Assembly: GCF_900096975.1 (NCBI RefSeq)
Contig: NZ_FMYQ01000009.1
Span: 153,061 to 217,060, forward strand
Source of the DNA: Paraburkholderia lycopersici
GTDB lineage: Bacteria; Pseudomonadota; Gammaproteobacteria; Burkholderiales; Burkholderiaceae
Reading direction: 5' to 3'
Length of the DNA stretch: 64,000 nucleotides
A model generated the notes under the pieces. That model did not search any database, was not told where the DNA came from, and saw only the letters and a program-made list of their open reading frames with translations. Below, one piece after another: positions 45,947 to 56,076 of the stretch; within the stretch, counting starts at the first letter, position 1, and each line of letters begins with the position of its first letter. The translations under genes and the position numbers were made by a program.

Positions 45947-47697
45947 GGCCGCCGTTCGCCCGCGCCGCGGCGGCCTGCGCCGCCGCGCTCTCGCTCGCTG
46001 CCTGCTCGAACCTGCCGGGGTCTTCGGGCTTCGCGTCGCTTTCGTCGCTTTCGTCGCTCGCGCCCGGCGCGCCCGACAAGGCCGTCGTGAAGACCGCGGG
46101 CGAACTGCCGCCGCCGCCCGCGCACACCTGGCCCGACGCGAAGCAGGACCTCAACGACCACCGCGCCGACGGCTGGGGCCTCGTGTCCATGCCCGAGATG
46201 GAGCAGTACCTCAACACGCTGCTGCAGAAGATCAAGGTGGCGACCGGCACGACGGACTGGCCCGTCACGGTGCACATCACGTCGGATACGTCGCTCAACG
46301 CGAGCTCGACCGCGGCGGGCAACATCTACATTCCGCTCGGCTGGATCATGTCGGCTGAATCCGAGGACGAGATCTTCGCGATCCTCTCGCACGAATACGG
46401 CCACATCTATCTGAACCACTACGCGGTGTACGACGTGCGCAACGCGGGCGACGCCTCGGCGATTCTCGCGAGCGTGACGTGGTCGGTCGTGAACCGCAAC
46501 GTCGTCGATCGCGGCTGGAACGGGCTCGACAAGATCGCACTCGTGCAGAGCATCGGCACGACGGTGCTGATGCCGGCCTGGCAGCGCAGCATCGAGGAAC
46601 AGGCCGATCTGTTCGGCGCGACCGTGAGCCTGCGCTGCGGCTACTCGTATATCTACGGGTTCAAGGCGTTCCTCGAGCGCATCGACAGCTACGACACCGC
46701 CGCGCGCGAGCGCGACGAGAAGCTGCAGAAGGCGCAGGACGACGCGATGCACGACAAGATCCGCGCCGACACGCTCGCCAAAATACCGAAGAGCCCGGCC
46801 ACGGCGGCGAGCGGGGCGAGCGCCGCGGTCGCGGCGGCCGCACCGCTCGCGTCGTCCGACGCGCAGCCTTCGGGCCCCGCGCAGGCGCTGCAGGGCATCA
46901 ACGACGCGCTCGCGAAGCTCAACGACACGCTCGCGCAAGGGCAGGTGAGCCTGAACACCGGCGCCTACGACGCGCAGCGCACGCTGGACCGCGCGCTCGC
47001 GAAAGGCATGGCGTCGCTGCGCGACACGCATCCCGAGGGCGAAGCGCGCGAGGACGACCTGAGCAAGGCCGTCGAAGGCCTGATCGCCGGCAAGCGTCCG
47101 CCGGCGACGACCGCGCCGTGGCAAGCCGCGCGCAAGCAGCGCCACACGAAGGAAGTGCTCGCGCATTACGCGATGCTGGGCGACATCGACATGCTCGAGG
47201 CCCAGCAGCGCTACGCCGAGGCTTACCGGCTCGCGCAGAAAGCGGCCTCGGGCGCGACGGCAAACGACGCCGCGCCGGACTTCTATCTCGCCAATCTGCT
47301 CGCGCTTTCGCACGCGCGCTCGAACGAGACGCCCGCGCAGATTCTCGCGCGCAACCAGAGGGCGCCGGAGCGCTCATGGCGCGTGCAGGTGCAGCTCGCG
47401 GACGCGATGGCGGCAAGCAACCGGGCGCAGGCGCGCGCGTTTCTCGAGGCGCAGTTCGCGTGGTTCGGGCAGGCGCCGCAAACGTGGCCCGACATGATCG
47501 CGTTCTATCGCGACACCGGCGACGTGCAGCGCGGCAAGCAGATGGCGCTCACTTGCGGCGTCAACTTCCCGAACTACCGCGCCGCGTGCTCGAACGCGAG
47601 CATGACGCCCGCCGAGCTCGCGCAGATCAAGGCGAAGACGGATGCGCACGCCAGGATGATCGTCGACAACGTCTCGCACCGCTGGTTCAGGCAGTAG
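45943..47697 (+). CDS. M48-family metalloprotease lipoprotein
   Basis: This 584-residue lipoprotein (lipobox SLAACSN, Cys21) carries an M48/BepA-like zinc protease domain. HEYGH is at residues 150-154 and the third ligand region RSIEEQADLFGA near 222. A long Ala-rich helical region and a C-terminal TPR-like part follow (EAQQRYAEAYRLAQKAAS). Such proteases watch over outer-membrane protein assembly in the periplasm. It is translationally coupled to the SH3 protein and lies in the CHASE2 operon, which suggests a shared envelope function. Confidence 0.9.
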   Translation: MRPPFARAAAACAAALSLAACSNLPGSSGFASLSSLSSLAPGAPDKAVVKTAGELPPPPAHTWPDAKQDLNDHRADGWGLVSMPEMEQYLNTLLQKIKVATGTTDWPVTVHITSDTSLNASSTAAGNIYIPLGWIMSAESEDEIFAILSHEYGHIYLNHYAVYDVRNAGDASAILASVTWSVVNRNVVDRGWNGLDKIALVQSIGTTVLMPAWQRSIEEQADLFGATVSLRCGYSYIYGFKAFLERIDSYDTAARERDEKLQKAQDDAMHDKIRADTLAKIPKSPATAASGASAAVAAAAPLASSDAQPSGPAQALQGINDALAKLNDTLAQGQVSLNTGAYDAQRTLDRALAKGMASLRDTHPEGEAREDDLSKAVEGLIAGKRPPATTAPWQAARKQRHTKEVLAHYAMLGDIDMLEAQQRYAEAYRLAQKAASGATANDAAPDFYLANLLALSHARSNETPAQILARNQRAPERSWRVQVQLADAMAASNRAQARAFLEAQFAWFGQAPQTWPDMIAFYRDTGDVQRGKQMALTCGVNFPNYRAACSNASMTPAELAQIKAKTDAHARMIVDNVSHRWFRQ

Positions 47698-47740
47698 CGG
47701 CGGCCACGCCCGTTTCGCGCATCGACGGCGCACGCCGGCG

Positions 47741-48913
47741 TCACGCGCGAAACGGATTGTGCTCGTTGAGCTCGTGCATGTAGGCGTGAATGTGGTTCGT
47801 CTCGCTTTCGAGAAAGCGCGCGACGGCGTCGGCGAACGCCGGGTGCGCGAGCCAGTGCGCCGAACGCGTGACGGTGGGCAGGAAGCCGCGCGCCATCTTG
47901 TGCTCGCCTTGCGCGCCGCCTTCGAATACGTCGAGCTTTTCCTCGATGCAGAATTCGAGCGGCTGGTAGTACGCGGTCTCGAAGTGCAGGCACGGCACGT
48001 GTTCGAGCGCGCCCCAGTAGCGGCCGTAGAGCGTGCCGCCCCGGCCATGCTCGCCGCGCTGCCAGACCACGAGCGAACTCGCGATCGGCTTGCCTTCGCG
48101 CTCCGCGATCACGAGCAGCAGATTCTCGGGCATCGTTTCGCCGATCATGCGAAAGAAGTCGAGATTCAGATACGGCGACGAGAAATGCTCGCGATAGGTC
48201 TGCCGGTAGCAGCGGCTGAAGAAGCGCCATTCGGCGTCGCCGATGTCCTCGCCGCGCACGCGCCGCATCGTCACGCCCGCGTCGCGCACCTTGCGGCGCT
48301 CCGCGCGGATGTTCTTGCGCTTCTTCTGCTCGAGCGTGGAAAGAAAGTCCTCGAAGTCGCGATAGCCCTCGTTGAGCCAGTGAAACTGCACGCCTTCGCG
48401 CTGCATCATGCCGAGGTCCGTGAGCGCCTCGGCGTCCTCGGCGGTCGGAAAGAGCACGTGCAGCGACGACACGTCGGCCTGCTCGGCGAAAGCGAGCAGC
48501 GTGGCGGCCAGGTGGCGGCGCGCGGTTTCGTCGGCGGCGATCAGGCGCGTGCCTTGCACCGGCGTGAACGGCACGGCGCACAGCAGCTTCGGGTAGTACT
48601 CGAGGCCGTTGCGCTTGTAGGCGTCGGCCCATGCCCAGTCGAACACATACTCGCCGTACGAGTGACCCTTCAGGTACACCGGCGCGGCGGCGGCGAGCCG
48701 GCCCGTACGCGCGTCGGTGAGCGTGACGAACTGCGCCGCCCAGCCTTCGTTCGGCGCGGCGCAGCGCGCGGCGTCGAGCGCCGTGAGGAATTCGTGGCGC
48801 AGAAACGGCGTGGGCTGCGCCTGGCGTGCGAGCAGCGCGTTCCATTCGGCGGCGTCGACCTCGGCCGGTGAGCCGAGGATGCCCGTGCGATAATCGAAAT
48901 GTTCCTTGTTCAA
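47741..48913 (-). CDS. GNAT-like acyltransferase (DUF482/peptidogalycan family)
   Basis: This protein of about 390 residues is of the DUF482/FemAB-like acetyltransferase family. Typical parts are PFLRHEFLTALD, GHSYGEYVFDWAWADAYKRNGL-like (PVYLKGHSYGEYVFDWAWAD), LEQKKRKNIRAERRKV, and the C-terminal GAQGEHKMARGFLPT. It is usually cytoplasmic, and the substrate is unknown. The start is uncertain. A TTG at 48913 (NKEHFDYRTGIL) was chosen since upstream residues are Arg-rich and non-conserved, and no ATG is in frame. It is divergent from nadE. Confidence 0.83.
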   Translation of the reverse strand: MNKEHFDYRTGILGSPAEVDAAEWNALLARQAQPTPFLRHEFLTALDAARCAAPNEGWAAQFVTLTDARTGRLAAAAPVYLKGHSYGEYVFDWAWADAYKRNGLEYYPKLLCAVPFTPVQGTRLIAADETARRHLAATLLAFAEQADVSSLHVLFPTAEDAEALTDLGMMQREGVQFHWLNEGYRDFEDFLSTLEQKKRKNIRAERRKVRDAGVTMRRVRGEDIGDAEWRFFSRCYRQTYREHFSSPYLNLDFFRMIGETMPENLLLVIAEREGKPIASSLVVWQRGEHGRGGTLYGRYWGALEHVPCLHFETAYYQPLEFCIEEKLDVFEGGAQGEHKMARGFLPTVTRSAHWLAHPAFADAVARFLESETNHIHAYMHELNEHNPFRA

Positions 48914-49113
48914 CTTGCGTGCCCGTCGGCGTGGGTAGCGGCGATGGCGCCGGCGACGTTGTTCGATGGCGCGCCGCGGCAAACGGTCATGGTAAATCAA
49001 ACATCCCGAGCGGGTGAGAACCGCCGCGCCGCGTGTCCCGGCGCATGCCGTGCGGCCCGAATGTCAAGGCGCGCGCCGTCCGTGCGCGGCGCGCCCGCTT
49101 CGAGGTTATCGAA

Positions 49114-51219
49114 ATGAAAGAGCGCTTCTTCAATCTCTATACGCATGGTTTTGCGCGCGTGGCCGTGGGCGTGCCCCGCTGCCATGTGGCCGATCCCGAA
49201 TTCAACGCGCAGCGGACGCTCGCGCTCGCACGCGAGGCCGCCGAGAAGGGGGCGGCGCTCGTCGCGTTTCCCGAGCTTGGCCTCTCGGCCTATACCTGCG
49301 ACGACCTGTTTCATCAGCAGGCCCTGCTCGACGCCTGCGAGCGCGCGCTTGCGCAGATCGTCGAAGCGTCGGCGGCGCTGCCGCTCGCGATGATCGTCGG
49401 GTTGCCGGTGCGCGCGGGCCATTCGCTGTTCAACTGCGCCGCCGTCGTATCGGGCGGGCGCGTGGCGGGCGTCGTGCCGAAGAGCTTCCTGCCGAACTAC
49501 GGCGAATTCTACGAGCCGCGCCAGTTCAGCCCCGCCGATTGCGCGAGCACCGGGACGGTGCGCCTCGCGGGCGCGGACGTGCCGTTCGGCGCGTCGCTGC
49601 TGTTCGAGGTGCCGCAGATTTCGGGCTTTCGCTTTCACGTGGAGATCTGCGAGGACGTCTGGGTGCCGATTCCGCCGTCGTCGTTCGCGGCGCTCGCGGG
49701 CGCTTCGGTGCTCGTGAATCTTTCCGCGTCGAACGTCGTGGTGGGCAAGGCGGGCTACCGTCACCAGCTCGTGTCGCAGCAGTCGGCGCGCTGTCTTGCA
49801 GCCTATCTGTACAGCTCGGCGGGCAAGGGCGAATCGACCACCGACATGGCCTGGGACGGCCAGTCGCTCGTGTGCGAAAACGGCGAGCTGCTCGCGCAAT
49901 CGGAGCGCTTCTCCGACGACTCGCACCTCATCTTCGCCGACGTCGATCTTGCCCGGCTGCAGCAGGAGCGCATTCGCCAGACCACGTTCGGCGACTCGAT
50001 CCGCCGCCACGCCGACGAAGTCGCGAAGTTTCGCGTGATCGCGTGCGAGCTGGCGGCCGACGGGGCCGCGTGGAAGCGCGAAACGCTCGCGCTGTCGCGC
50101 CGCGTGGAGCGCTTCCCTTACGTGCCGGCCGATCCGAAGCGCCGCGACGAACGCTGCAACGAGGTCTACAACATCCAGGTGCAGGCGCTCGTGCAGCGGC
50201 TCTCGCAGGCGGGCATCAAGAAGGTGGTGATCGGCGTGTCGGGCGGGCTCGACTCCACCCATGCGCTGCTCGTCTGCGCGAAGGCGATGGACCGTCTGAA
50301 GCTGCCGCGCGCGAACATTCTCGCGTACACCATGCCCGGCTTCGCGACGAGCGAGCGCACGCTGCGTCAGGCGCGCGAGCTGATGTCGCTCGTCGGCTGT
50401 TCGGCGCGCGAGATCGATATTCGCCAGAGCTGCATGCAGATGCTCGAAGACCTCGGCCATCCGTATTCGGAAGGCAAGGAAGCCTACGACATCACCTTCG
50501 AGAACGTGCAGGCCGGCGAGCGCACGAATCATCTGTTTCGCCTCGCCAACTTCAACCATGCGATCGTGATCGGCACGGGCGACCTCTCGGAACTCGCGCT
50601 CGGCTGGTGCACGTACGGCGTGGGCGATCACATGTCGCACTACAACGTGAACGCGAGCGTGCCGAAAACGCTCATCACGCACCTCGTGCGCTGGGTGGCG
50701 GAAACGGGCCAGATCGGCCAGAACGGCGAGAGCGGACGCGACGTGCTCGAAGCGATTCTCGCCACCGACATCAGTCCCGAACTGATCCCCGGCAAGTCCG
50801 ACGGCGTACCCGAGCAGAAGACCGAGAGCACGATCGGCCCGTACGAACTGCAGGACTTCAACCTCTATTACACGCTGCGCTTCGGTTTCGCGCCGTCGAA
50901 GGTCGCGTTCCTCGCGTGCCATGCGTGGGGCGACCGCGAGGCGGGCGCGTGGCCCGAGAACGCGAAGGTCGCGCGCAATCAGTACGATCTCGCGGCCATC
51001 AAGCGCAATCTGCGCATTTTCGTCGATCGCTTTTTCCGCCAGAGCCAGTTCAAGCGGACCTGCATTCCGAACGCGCCGAAGGTCGGCTCAGGCGGCTCGC
51101 TCTCGCCGCGCGGCGACTGGCGCGCGCCGAGCGATTCCGAGTCGGTGGTGTGGCTCGCCGATCTCGAGCAGGTGCCGGACGAGCGGGCCGCGGCGCCCGC
51201 GGGCAAGCCCTCGGCGTGA
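49114..51219 (+). CDS. nadE: Glutamine-dependent NAD+ synthetase
   Basis: This 701-residue two-domain enzyme makes the final step of NAD synthesis. The N-terminal nitrilase-like glutaminase has its triad Glu54 (FPELGLSAY), Lys123 ([10 protein letters not shown]) and Cys179 (HVEICEDVW). The C-terminal synthetase has the ATP-pyrophosphatase loop [18 protein letters not shown] site lies 8 bases before the ATG at 49114. The length matches the long NadE2 type. A PII gene (glnB) follows 75 bases later, which fits reports that PII controls the glutamine-dependent enzyme in proteobacteria. Confidence 0.96.
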   Translation: MKERFFNLYTHGFARVAVGVPRCHVADPEFNAQRTLALAREAAEKGAALVAFPELGLSAYTCDDLFHQQALLDACERALAQIVEASAALPLAMIVGLPVRAGHSLFNCAAVVSGGRVAGVVPKSFLPNYGEFYEPRQFSPADCASTGTVRLAGADVPFGASLLFEVPQISGFRFHVEICEDVWVPIPPSSFAALAGASVLVNLSASNVVVGKAGYRHQLVSQQSARCLAAYLYSSAGKGESTTDMAWDGQSLVCENGELLAQSERFSDDSHLIFADVDLARLQQERIRQTTFGDSIRRHADEVAKFRVIACELAADGAAWKRETLALSRRVERFPYVPADPKRRDERCNEVYNIQVQALVQRLSQAGIKKVVIGVSGGLDSTHALLVCAKAMDRLKLPRANILAYTMPGFATSERTLRQARELMSLVGCSAREIDIRQSCMQMLEDLGHPYSEGKEAYDITFENVQAGERTNHLFRLANFNHAIVIGTGDLSELALGWCTYGVGDHMSHYNVNASVPKTLITHLVRWVAETGQIGQNGESGRDVLEAILATDISPELIPGKSDGVPEQKTESTIGPYELQDFNLYYTLRFGFAPSKVAFLACHAWGDREAGAWPENAKVARNQYDLAAIKRNLRIFVDRFFRQSQFKRTCIPNAPKVGSGGSLSPRGDWRAPSDSESVVWLADLEQVPDERAAAPAGKPSA

Positions 51220-51633
<414 letters not shown>

Positions 51634-51730
51634 TGCCAGGTGATGCCGGGTGTTCCGCATAGCCGGCCGGTGAAGCGCCGGCACCGATAGAAAAGCGGGT
51701 GGTCCCGCTTGCGCGGGCCGCCCCAGGTAT

Positions 51731-51766
51731 AAAAAACGGTGCGATACCCTTTCGGACATCGCACCG
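51731..51766 (-). terminator. Terminator of the porin gene
   Basis: The stem CGGTGCGAT / ATCGCACCG (51737-51745, 51758-51766) is followed on the minus strand by six T residues (51736-51731). It lies 65 bases past the porin stop. Confidence 0.8.
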
Positions 51767-51830
51767 ATACGCGCCTCTCGCAGCAGCGTGAAAACGTCGA
51801 TGTAGCTGTTCTGTCTACACTCGCTTCGAA

Positions 51831-53003
51831 TTAGAACGAGTGCTGGATGCCTGCGTACACGCCGGTCTGGCTGTGGCCCGGAACCGGGTTGCCGGTCGCT
51901 GCCGCCACGCCGAAGTTGTTGGCGTTCAGCCCGAAGTTGGCCGACTTGCTGTTCTGCACGGTCGCAGCCTGGATGTCGAGCAGCGTGCGCTTGGACAGGT
52001 TGTACGAACCGCCGACCGTGTACAGCGTGGCGTTGCCGCCGCCGTTGTTCGCATTCACGTGGTAGACCGCCGCGATGAGCGCTGCAGCCGGCGTCATTTG
52101 CCACGTCACGCCGCCCCATTCGTGGTCGAGCGTGGTCGGCTGGCCAATCGCCTGGCCGCTCATGCCTGCCGAGCGAATGGCTTCGTAGCCGCCCTGAATC
52201 TTGAATGCGCCGAGGAACAGGTTGAACATGGCCATGTAGTCGCGCGAGTACGCGAAAATGCCATTGCCGTTTGCCTGGGTCGCGCCCGGGGCGAGGTTGC
52301 CGCCGTTGAGCGTGTTGTAGGCGCCGCCGAGCGTGCCGTTGTCCGGATTGCGGATTTCGTCGTACAGACCGCGGATCTGGAACAGCGAGCTCGTGTAGGT
52401 GAGCTGCAGACCGGCTTCGCGACCTTGCGTCGTCGAGCCGTTGCCGTTCCAGCTCGTCGCGTTCGAGAACGCGTACTGGCCGTACACGTCAAAGCCGTAC
52501 CAGTTCGGCGACTGATACGAAATGTTGTTGCTCGATTGCGGCCAGTTGCGGCCGCGCACCATCGAAGCCGACGACCAGTTCGACTGACCGAACGGGTCGA
52601 AGTCCCAAATGCCGTTCGAGATGAACAGCATGCGGCCCAGCAGCAGGGTACCGAACTGGTCGTTGGCCATGCCGATGGTCGCCCAGCGATTCCAGATCGA
52701 GCCGGCCGAGCCGAGCGAGCCGGTCGCGGTGCTGAAGCTGCCTTCCAGGTGGAACAGAACCTTGTTGCCGCCACCGATGTCCTCGACGCCCTTCATGCCC
52801 CACAGGCTCGTGCCCCAGTAGCCGCTTTCGAGCTGAACCTGGCTCGAGCCATGGGTCGCCTGGCCTTGTGCGCCGGTGCCAGCGCCGATGCCGTTCATAT
52901 ACGCCACACCTGCGTCGAGGCGGCCGTAGAGCGTCACGCTGCTTTGCGCATGCGCGATCACGCCAGCCGACATCAATGCTGCGGCGAGCAAAGCTTTCTT
53001 CAT
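51831..53003 (-). CDS. Gram-negative porin (OpcP/Omp32-like)
   Basis: This 390-residue trimeric beta-barrel porin has a signal peptide (MKKALLAAALMSAGVIAHAQ). The start SSVTLYGRLDAGVAYMNG is followed by GSSQVQLESGYWGTSLWGMKGVEDIGGGNKVLFHLEGSF, and the C-terminus is TGVYAGIQHSF with terminal Phe. These are standard marks of Burkholderiales general porins with small-anion preference. A perfect GGAGGAGAAA site precedes the ATG at 53003, so the longer MEEKMKKALL start was rejected. Expression is likely high, given its codons and terminator. Confidence 0.95.
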   Translation of the reverse strand: MKKALLAAALMSAGVIAHAQSSVTLYGRLDAGVAYMNGIGAGTGAQGQATHGSSQVQLESGYWGTSLWGMKGVEDIGGGNKVLFHLEGSFSTATGSLGSAGSIWNRWATIGMANDQFGTLLLGRMLFISNGIWDFDPFGQSNWSSASMVRGRNWPQSSNNISYQSPNWYGFDVYGQYAFSNATSWNGNGSTTQGREAGLQLTYTSSLFQIRGLYDEIRNPDNGTLGGAYNTLNGGNLAPGATQANGNGIFAYSRDYMAMFNLFLGAFKIQGGYEAIRSAGMSGQAIGQPTTLDHEWGGVTWQMTPAAALIAAVYHVNANNGGGNATLYTVGGSYNLSKRTLLDIQAATVQNSKSANFGLNANNFGVAAATGNPVPGHSQTGVYAGIQHSF

Positions 53004-53139
53004 TTTCTCCTCCATACCCTGTCAAAGAGTCAACCTAAGTACTGCGAAAGACGTCCGTGCGCTTGCGGCGCTGCGAACAGAAATCGTCGCGCGAGGGAGA
53101 ATTACCCCGGGGATCGGCGTACGGGCTGGTGCCGCTGCA

Positions 53140-53160
53140 CGACCCGGTGGGTCGTCTTGC
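53140..53160. repeat. Hairpin repeat copy 1 (GACCC-ggt-GGGTC)
   Basis: This 21-base motif agrees with 53563-53583 at 19 positions. It is a GACCC/GGGTC hairpin followed by GTCTTGC. Confidence 0.6.
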
Positions 53161-53202
53161 AGATCCCCTGGTTGACTGGCATCTCCCGTTCTTTTTGAAG
53201 TG

Positions 53203-53214
53203 AAACTACTTTTA
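53203..53214. repeat. AAACTACTTTTA repeat copy 1
   Basis: This exact 12-base match to 53532-53543 lies upstream of the porin gene in an AT-rich stretch. Confidence 0.5.
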
Positions 53215-53500
53215 ATGAAGTTTGTTTTGCTACTTTCGTTACCAATTTAGCAAAAAAGGTCCGCTCTGGCGAACTAATTCGTGCTCGCACCCCAGGGTGT
53301 CGTCAAATTGCAATATGGGCTTCCTGGATGGTGGTCAGAGAGGTACGACAAATGGGCAGGAAGCCTTACGGAGCAAGGGACTCACGTTTATGGAACAGCC
53401 CGGTTCAGGATTGCCACTATTGACGGGCGAATTCGCGAGGAGTAATGCAAAAATCGCTGTTTTTTCGGCCTGAACGGCGGGTTATTGGCCGGCGAAAGAG

Positions 53501-53528
53501 GAAAAAAGAAAAGGCGCTGAAAGCGCCT
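53501..53528 (-). terminator. Terminator of the amino acid ABC importer operon
   Basis: The stem AAGGCGCT-gaa-AGCGCCTT (53510-53528) is followed on the minus strand by a T-rich tail (53510-53501). It lies 52 bases after the stop of the ATPase gene. Confidence 0.8.
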
Positions 53529-53531
53529 TGT

Positions 53532-53543
53532 AAAACTACTTTT
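53532..53543. repeat. AAACTACTTTTA repeat copy 2
   Basis: This is the second exact copy of the 12-base motif, between the operon terminator and the ATPase stop codon. Confidence 0.5.
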
Positions 53544-53562
53544 ACTACATCGCCGAAGGGCG

Positions 53563-53583
53563 GCGACCCGCTGGGTCGTCTTA
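53563..53583. repeat. Hairpin repeat copy 2 (GACCC-gct-GGGTC)
   Basis: This second copy of the 21-base hairpin motif ends exactly at the stop codon of the ATPase gene. Confidence 0.6.
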
Positions 53584-54363
53584 CTTGAGGCTGCCTGAAA
53601 GGAACTGGCGCAGGCGCTCGCTTTTCGGACTGGTAAAGACTTCGGCCGGCTGGCCTTCCTCTTCCACGAGCCCCTGGTGGAGGAACATCACGTGGTTCGA
53701 AACGTTGCGCGCGAAACCCATTTCGTGCGTGACCACGATCATCGTGCGGCCTTCCTCGGCGAGCTTTTGCATGACCTTCAGCACTTCGCCCACGAGTTCG
53801 GGGTCGAGCGCCGACGTCGGCTCGTCGAACAGCATCACGTCGGGGTGCATGGCAAGCGCGCGCGCGATCGCCACGCGCTGCTGCTGGCCGCCCGAGAGAT
53901 GCGACGGGTACTGCTTTTCCACGCGCGGCGCGAGGCCCACTTTCTCCAGATAGGTGCGCGCACGCTCCTCGGCTTCCTTGCGCGGCAGGCCGAGCACATG
54001 CACGGGCGCCTCGATCACGTTCTCGAGCACCGACATGTGCGACCACAGGTTGAAGTGCTGGAACACCATGGCGAGCTTGGTGCGCACGCGCTGGAGCTGC
54101 TTCGCGTCGGCGGCGTGCAGCGCACCGGTGCGCTTGTCGGCGCGCGTCGCGACTTCTTCGCCGTCCACCACGATGCGGCCGGCGTTGGGCTGCTCGAGGA
54201 AGTTGATGCATCGCAGCATCGTGCTCTTGCCCGAGCCCGACGAACCGATCACGCTGATTACGTCGCCGGCATTGGCCTTCAGGGACACGCCCTTCAGGAC
54301 TTCGTTGTCGCCGTACTTCTTGTGGATGGAGTCGACGAACAGCTTCTGCTTCTGGGGATTCAT
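53581..54363 (-). CDS. Amino acid ABC transporter ATP-binding protein (HisP type)
   Basis: This 260-residue ATPase energises uptake of a polar, probably basic, amino acid. Walker A is GSSGSGKST (about 40-48), the signature is [15 protein letters not shown], Walker B is [14 protein letters not shown], and the switch His is in [10 protein letters not shown]. The typical HisP insertion ([19 protein letters not shown]) is present. It is the last gene of the importer operon (binding protein, two permeases, ATPase), 19 bases after the permease gene. A strong terminator follows. Confidence 0.96.
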   Translation of the reverse strand: MNPQKQKLFVDSIHKKYGDNEVLKGVSLKANAGDVISVIGSSGSGKSTMLRCINFLEQPNAGRIVVDGEEVATRADKRTGALHAADAKQLQRVRTKLAMVFQHFNLWSHMSVLENVIEAPVHVLGLPRKEAEERARTYLEKVGLAPRVEKQYPSHLSGGQQQRVAIARALAMHPDVMLFDEPTSALDPELVGEVLKVMQKLAEEGRTMIVVTHEMGFARNVSNHVMFLHQGLVEEEGQPAEVFTSPKSERLRQFLSGSLK

Positions 54364-54382
54364 CTATTGACCTCTAGCGGGC

Positions 54383-55105
54383 TCACTTGCCTTGCGGTCG
54401 CAGGTATGCGAGCCAGCGGCGCTCGGCGCGGCGGAACAGCCACACGAGCGTGAAAGAAATGATCAGGTACAGGAGCGCGGCGATGCCGAACGCGCCGAAC
54501 GACTGGTAGGTCGCCGAGTTCACGTCGCGCGCGATCTTCAGGATGTCGGGCACGGTGGCCGTGAACGCCACGGTCGTCGCGTGCAGCATCAGGATGACTT
54601 CGTTGCTGTAGTAGGGCAGTGCGCGGCGCAGCGCCGAAGGCAGGATTACCCGGCGATACAGCGTGAATTGCGACATGCCGTACGCGCGCGCGGCTTCGAT
54701 CTCGCCGTAGGGCGTCGCCTTGATCGCGCCCGCGAAAATCTCGGTGGTGTACGCGCAGGTGTTGAGCGTGAACGCGAGCAGCGTGCAGTTCATGCCGCTG
54801 CGGAAGAACGCGCTCGTGAGCTCGTGATTGCGCACGATCTCGAGGCTGTAGAGGCCCGTATAGCAGAGCAGCAACTGCACGTAGAGCGGCGTGCCGCGGA
54901 AGATATACGTATAGAGCCACACGAGCGCGGCAAGCCACTTCCTCTTCGAGACGCGCGCCACGGCGAGCGGCACCGACAGGCAGAAGCCGAGCCCGATCGA
55001 GATGACGAGCAGCCAGAGCGTGATGGCCACGCCGCTGAAGTGGTAGCCGTCGGAGTAGAGGTAGTTGCGCCAGTACTGCTGGATCAGTTGGACGAAGTCT
55101 TGCAT
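54383..55105 (-). CDS. Amino acid ABC transporter permease (HisM type)
   Basis: This 240-residue inner-membrane permease of the HisM/AotM kind has about five helices. The EAA loop, which docks the ATPase, reads GEIEAARAYGMSQFTLYRRVILPSALRRALP. RGTPLYVQLLLCYTGLY is typical of polar amino acid permeases. It pairs with the HisQ-type protein encoded 21 bases upstream to form the channel. Confidence 0.95.
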   Translation of the reverse strand: MQDFVQLIQQYWRNYLYSDGYHFSGVAITLWLLVISIGLGFCLSVPLAVARVSKRKWLAALVWLYTYIFRGTPLYVQLLLCYTGLYSLEIVRNHELTSAFFRSGMNCTLLAFTLNTCAYTTEIFAGAIKATPYGEIEAARAYGMSQFTLYRRVILPSALRRALPYYSNEVILMLHATTVAFTATVPDILKIARDVNSATYQSFGAFGIAALLYLIISFTLVWLFRRAERRWLAYLRPQGK

Positions 55106-55126
55106 GGTCTTGGCCTCGCGCGTTTT

Positions 55127-55816
55127 TCAGAGATCCGCTTTGCGCACGCCGGTGGAGTAGCGCTTGTCGAGATACATCAGCACGAAGTTCGAGACCGTGG
55201 TGATGACGAGATAAATCGCGCCGGCGAGCAGTGTGAAGAAGAAGAAACGCAGCGTGCCCTTGCCGGCGTCCTGGCTCGCCTTCACGACATCGGCGAGGCC
55301 GATGATCGAGACGAGCGCCGTGGACTTCACGAGCACCTGCCAGTTGTTGCCGATGCCCGGCAGCGCGAAGCGCATCATCTGCGGGAACATGACGCGCGTG
55401 AAGACCTGCCAGTTCGTCATGCCGTAGGCGTGGCCCGCTTCGAGCTGGCCGCGCGGCACCGCGAGGAACGCACCGCGGAAGGTCTCCGTGAAGTACGCGC
55501 CGTAGATGAAGCCGAGCACGACGACGCCCGCGAGGAACGGGTCGATGTCGATCTGATCCCAGCCCAGCATGTCGGTGAGATCGTTCAGCCAGATCTGGAT
55601 GCTGTAGAAGAGCAGCAGCATCAGCACGAGGTCGGGCACGCCGCGAATCAGCGTGGTGTAAAGCGTGCCCGCGCCGTAGGCGACGCGGTTTTTGGAGAGC
55701 TTGGCCGCCGCGCCGATCAGCCCGAGCACGAACGAGAGCACGAGCGACAGCACGGCGAGCTTGACGGTCTGCCAGGTGCCGGCGAGGATCAGCGGGCCGT
55801 AGCCTTGAAGAAACAT
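55127..55816 (-). CDS. Amino acid ABC transporter permease (HisQ type)
   Basis: This 229-residue permease is paired with the HisM type. Helix 1 begins LAGTWQTVKLAVLSLVLSFVLG, RGVPDLVLMLLLFY follows, and the EAA loop is RGQLEAGHAYGMTNWQVFTRVMFPQMMRFALP. The ATG at 55816 (MFLQGYGPLI) fits the family; the frame runs on upstream without conserved sequence. It lies 260 bases after the binding-protein gene, an unusually long gap within this operon. Confidence 0.94.
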   Translation of the reverse strand: MFLQGYGPLILAGTWQTVKLAVLSLVLSFVLGLIGAAAKLSKNRVAYGAGTLYTTLIRGVPDLVLMLLLFYSIQIWLNDLTDMLGWDQIDIDPFLAGVVVLGFIYGAYFTETFRGAFLAVPRGQLEAGHAYGMTNWQVFTRVMFPQMMRFALPGIGNNWQVLVKSTALVSIIGLADVVKASQDAGKGTLRFFFFTLLAGAIYLVITTVSNFVLMYLDKRYSTGVRKADL

Positions 55817-56076
55817 GGGCGAGTCCTTGACGGGGCGCTTCTCGCGCACCGCGAAAGGCGCGGCGCTTTCATGCCGCGGTTCAAATCCGTTCATGGGCGC
55901 GCGGATATTTGCGTAGTTCGCGCGCGGCCGATGCGACTGCGCTCGTGAGCGCGCCTGTGACTGTATACGAAGCCCGGTGGCGGTCTATCGGGGAGCCCCC
56001 GGGGCTTTCATGCGTCGTGGCGCGTGGCGCGAGCGGTGGTGTCTCGTTGTTTATTTACCTTCGTGTGCGTTCCCGT

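Larger units (their letters stand above)
53004..53580. other. Intergenic region between ABC importer and porin
   Basis: About 577 bases are AT-richer than average. They hold no believable protein gene: the open frame at 53222-53473 has no coding character. The region holds the porin promoter, the importer terminator, and two pairs of repeats. A 12-base AAACTACTTTTA occurs at 53203 and 53532. A 21-base hairpin motif occurs at 53140 and 53563. Confidence 0.55.

Noticed and set aside
46800..46900. Ala-rich stretch in the M48 protease as a possible frameshift
   Set aside because: The frame stays open with normal codon bias and leads into a coherent C-terminal TPR-like part.
53222..53473. An 83-codon plus-strand frame between porin and importer
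   Set aside because: There is no ribosome binding site, no coding bias, and it lies in an AT-rich intergenic region.
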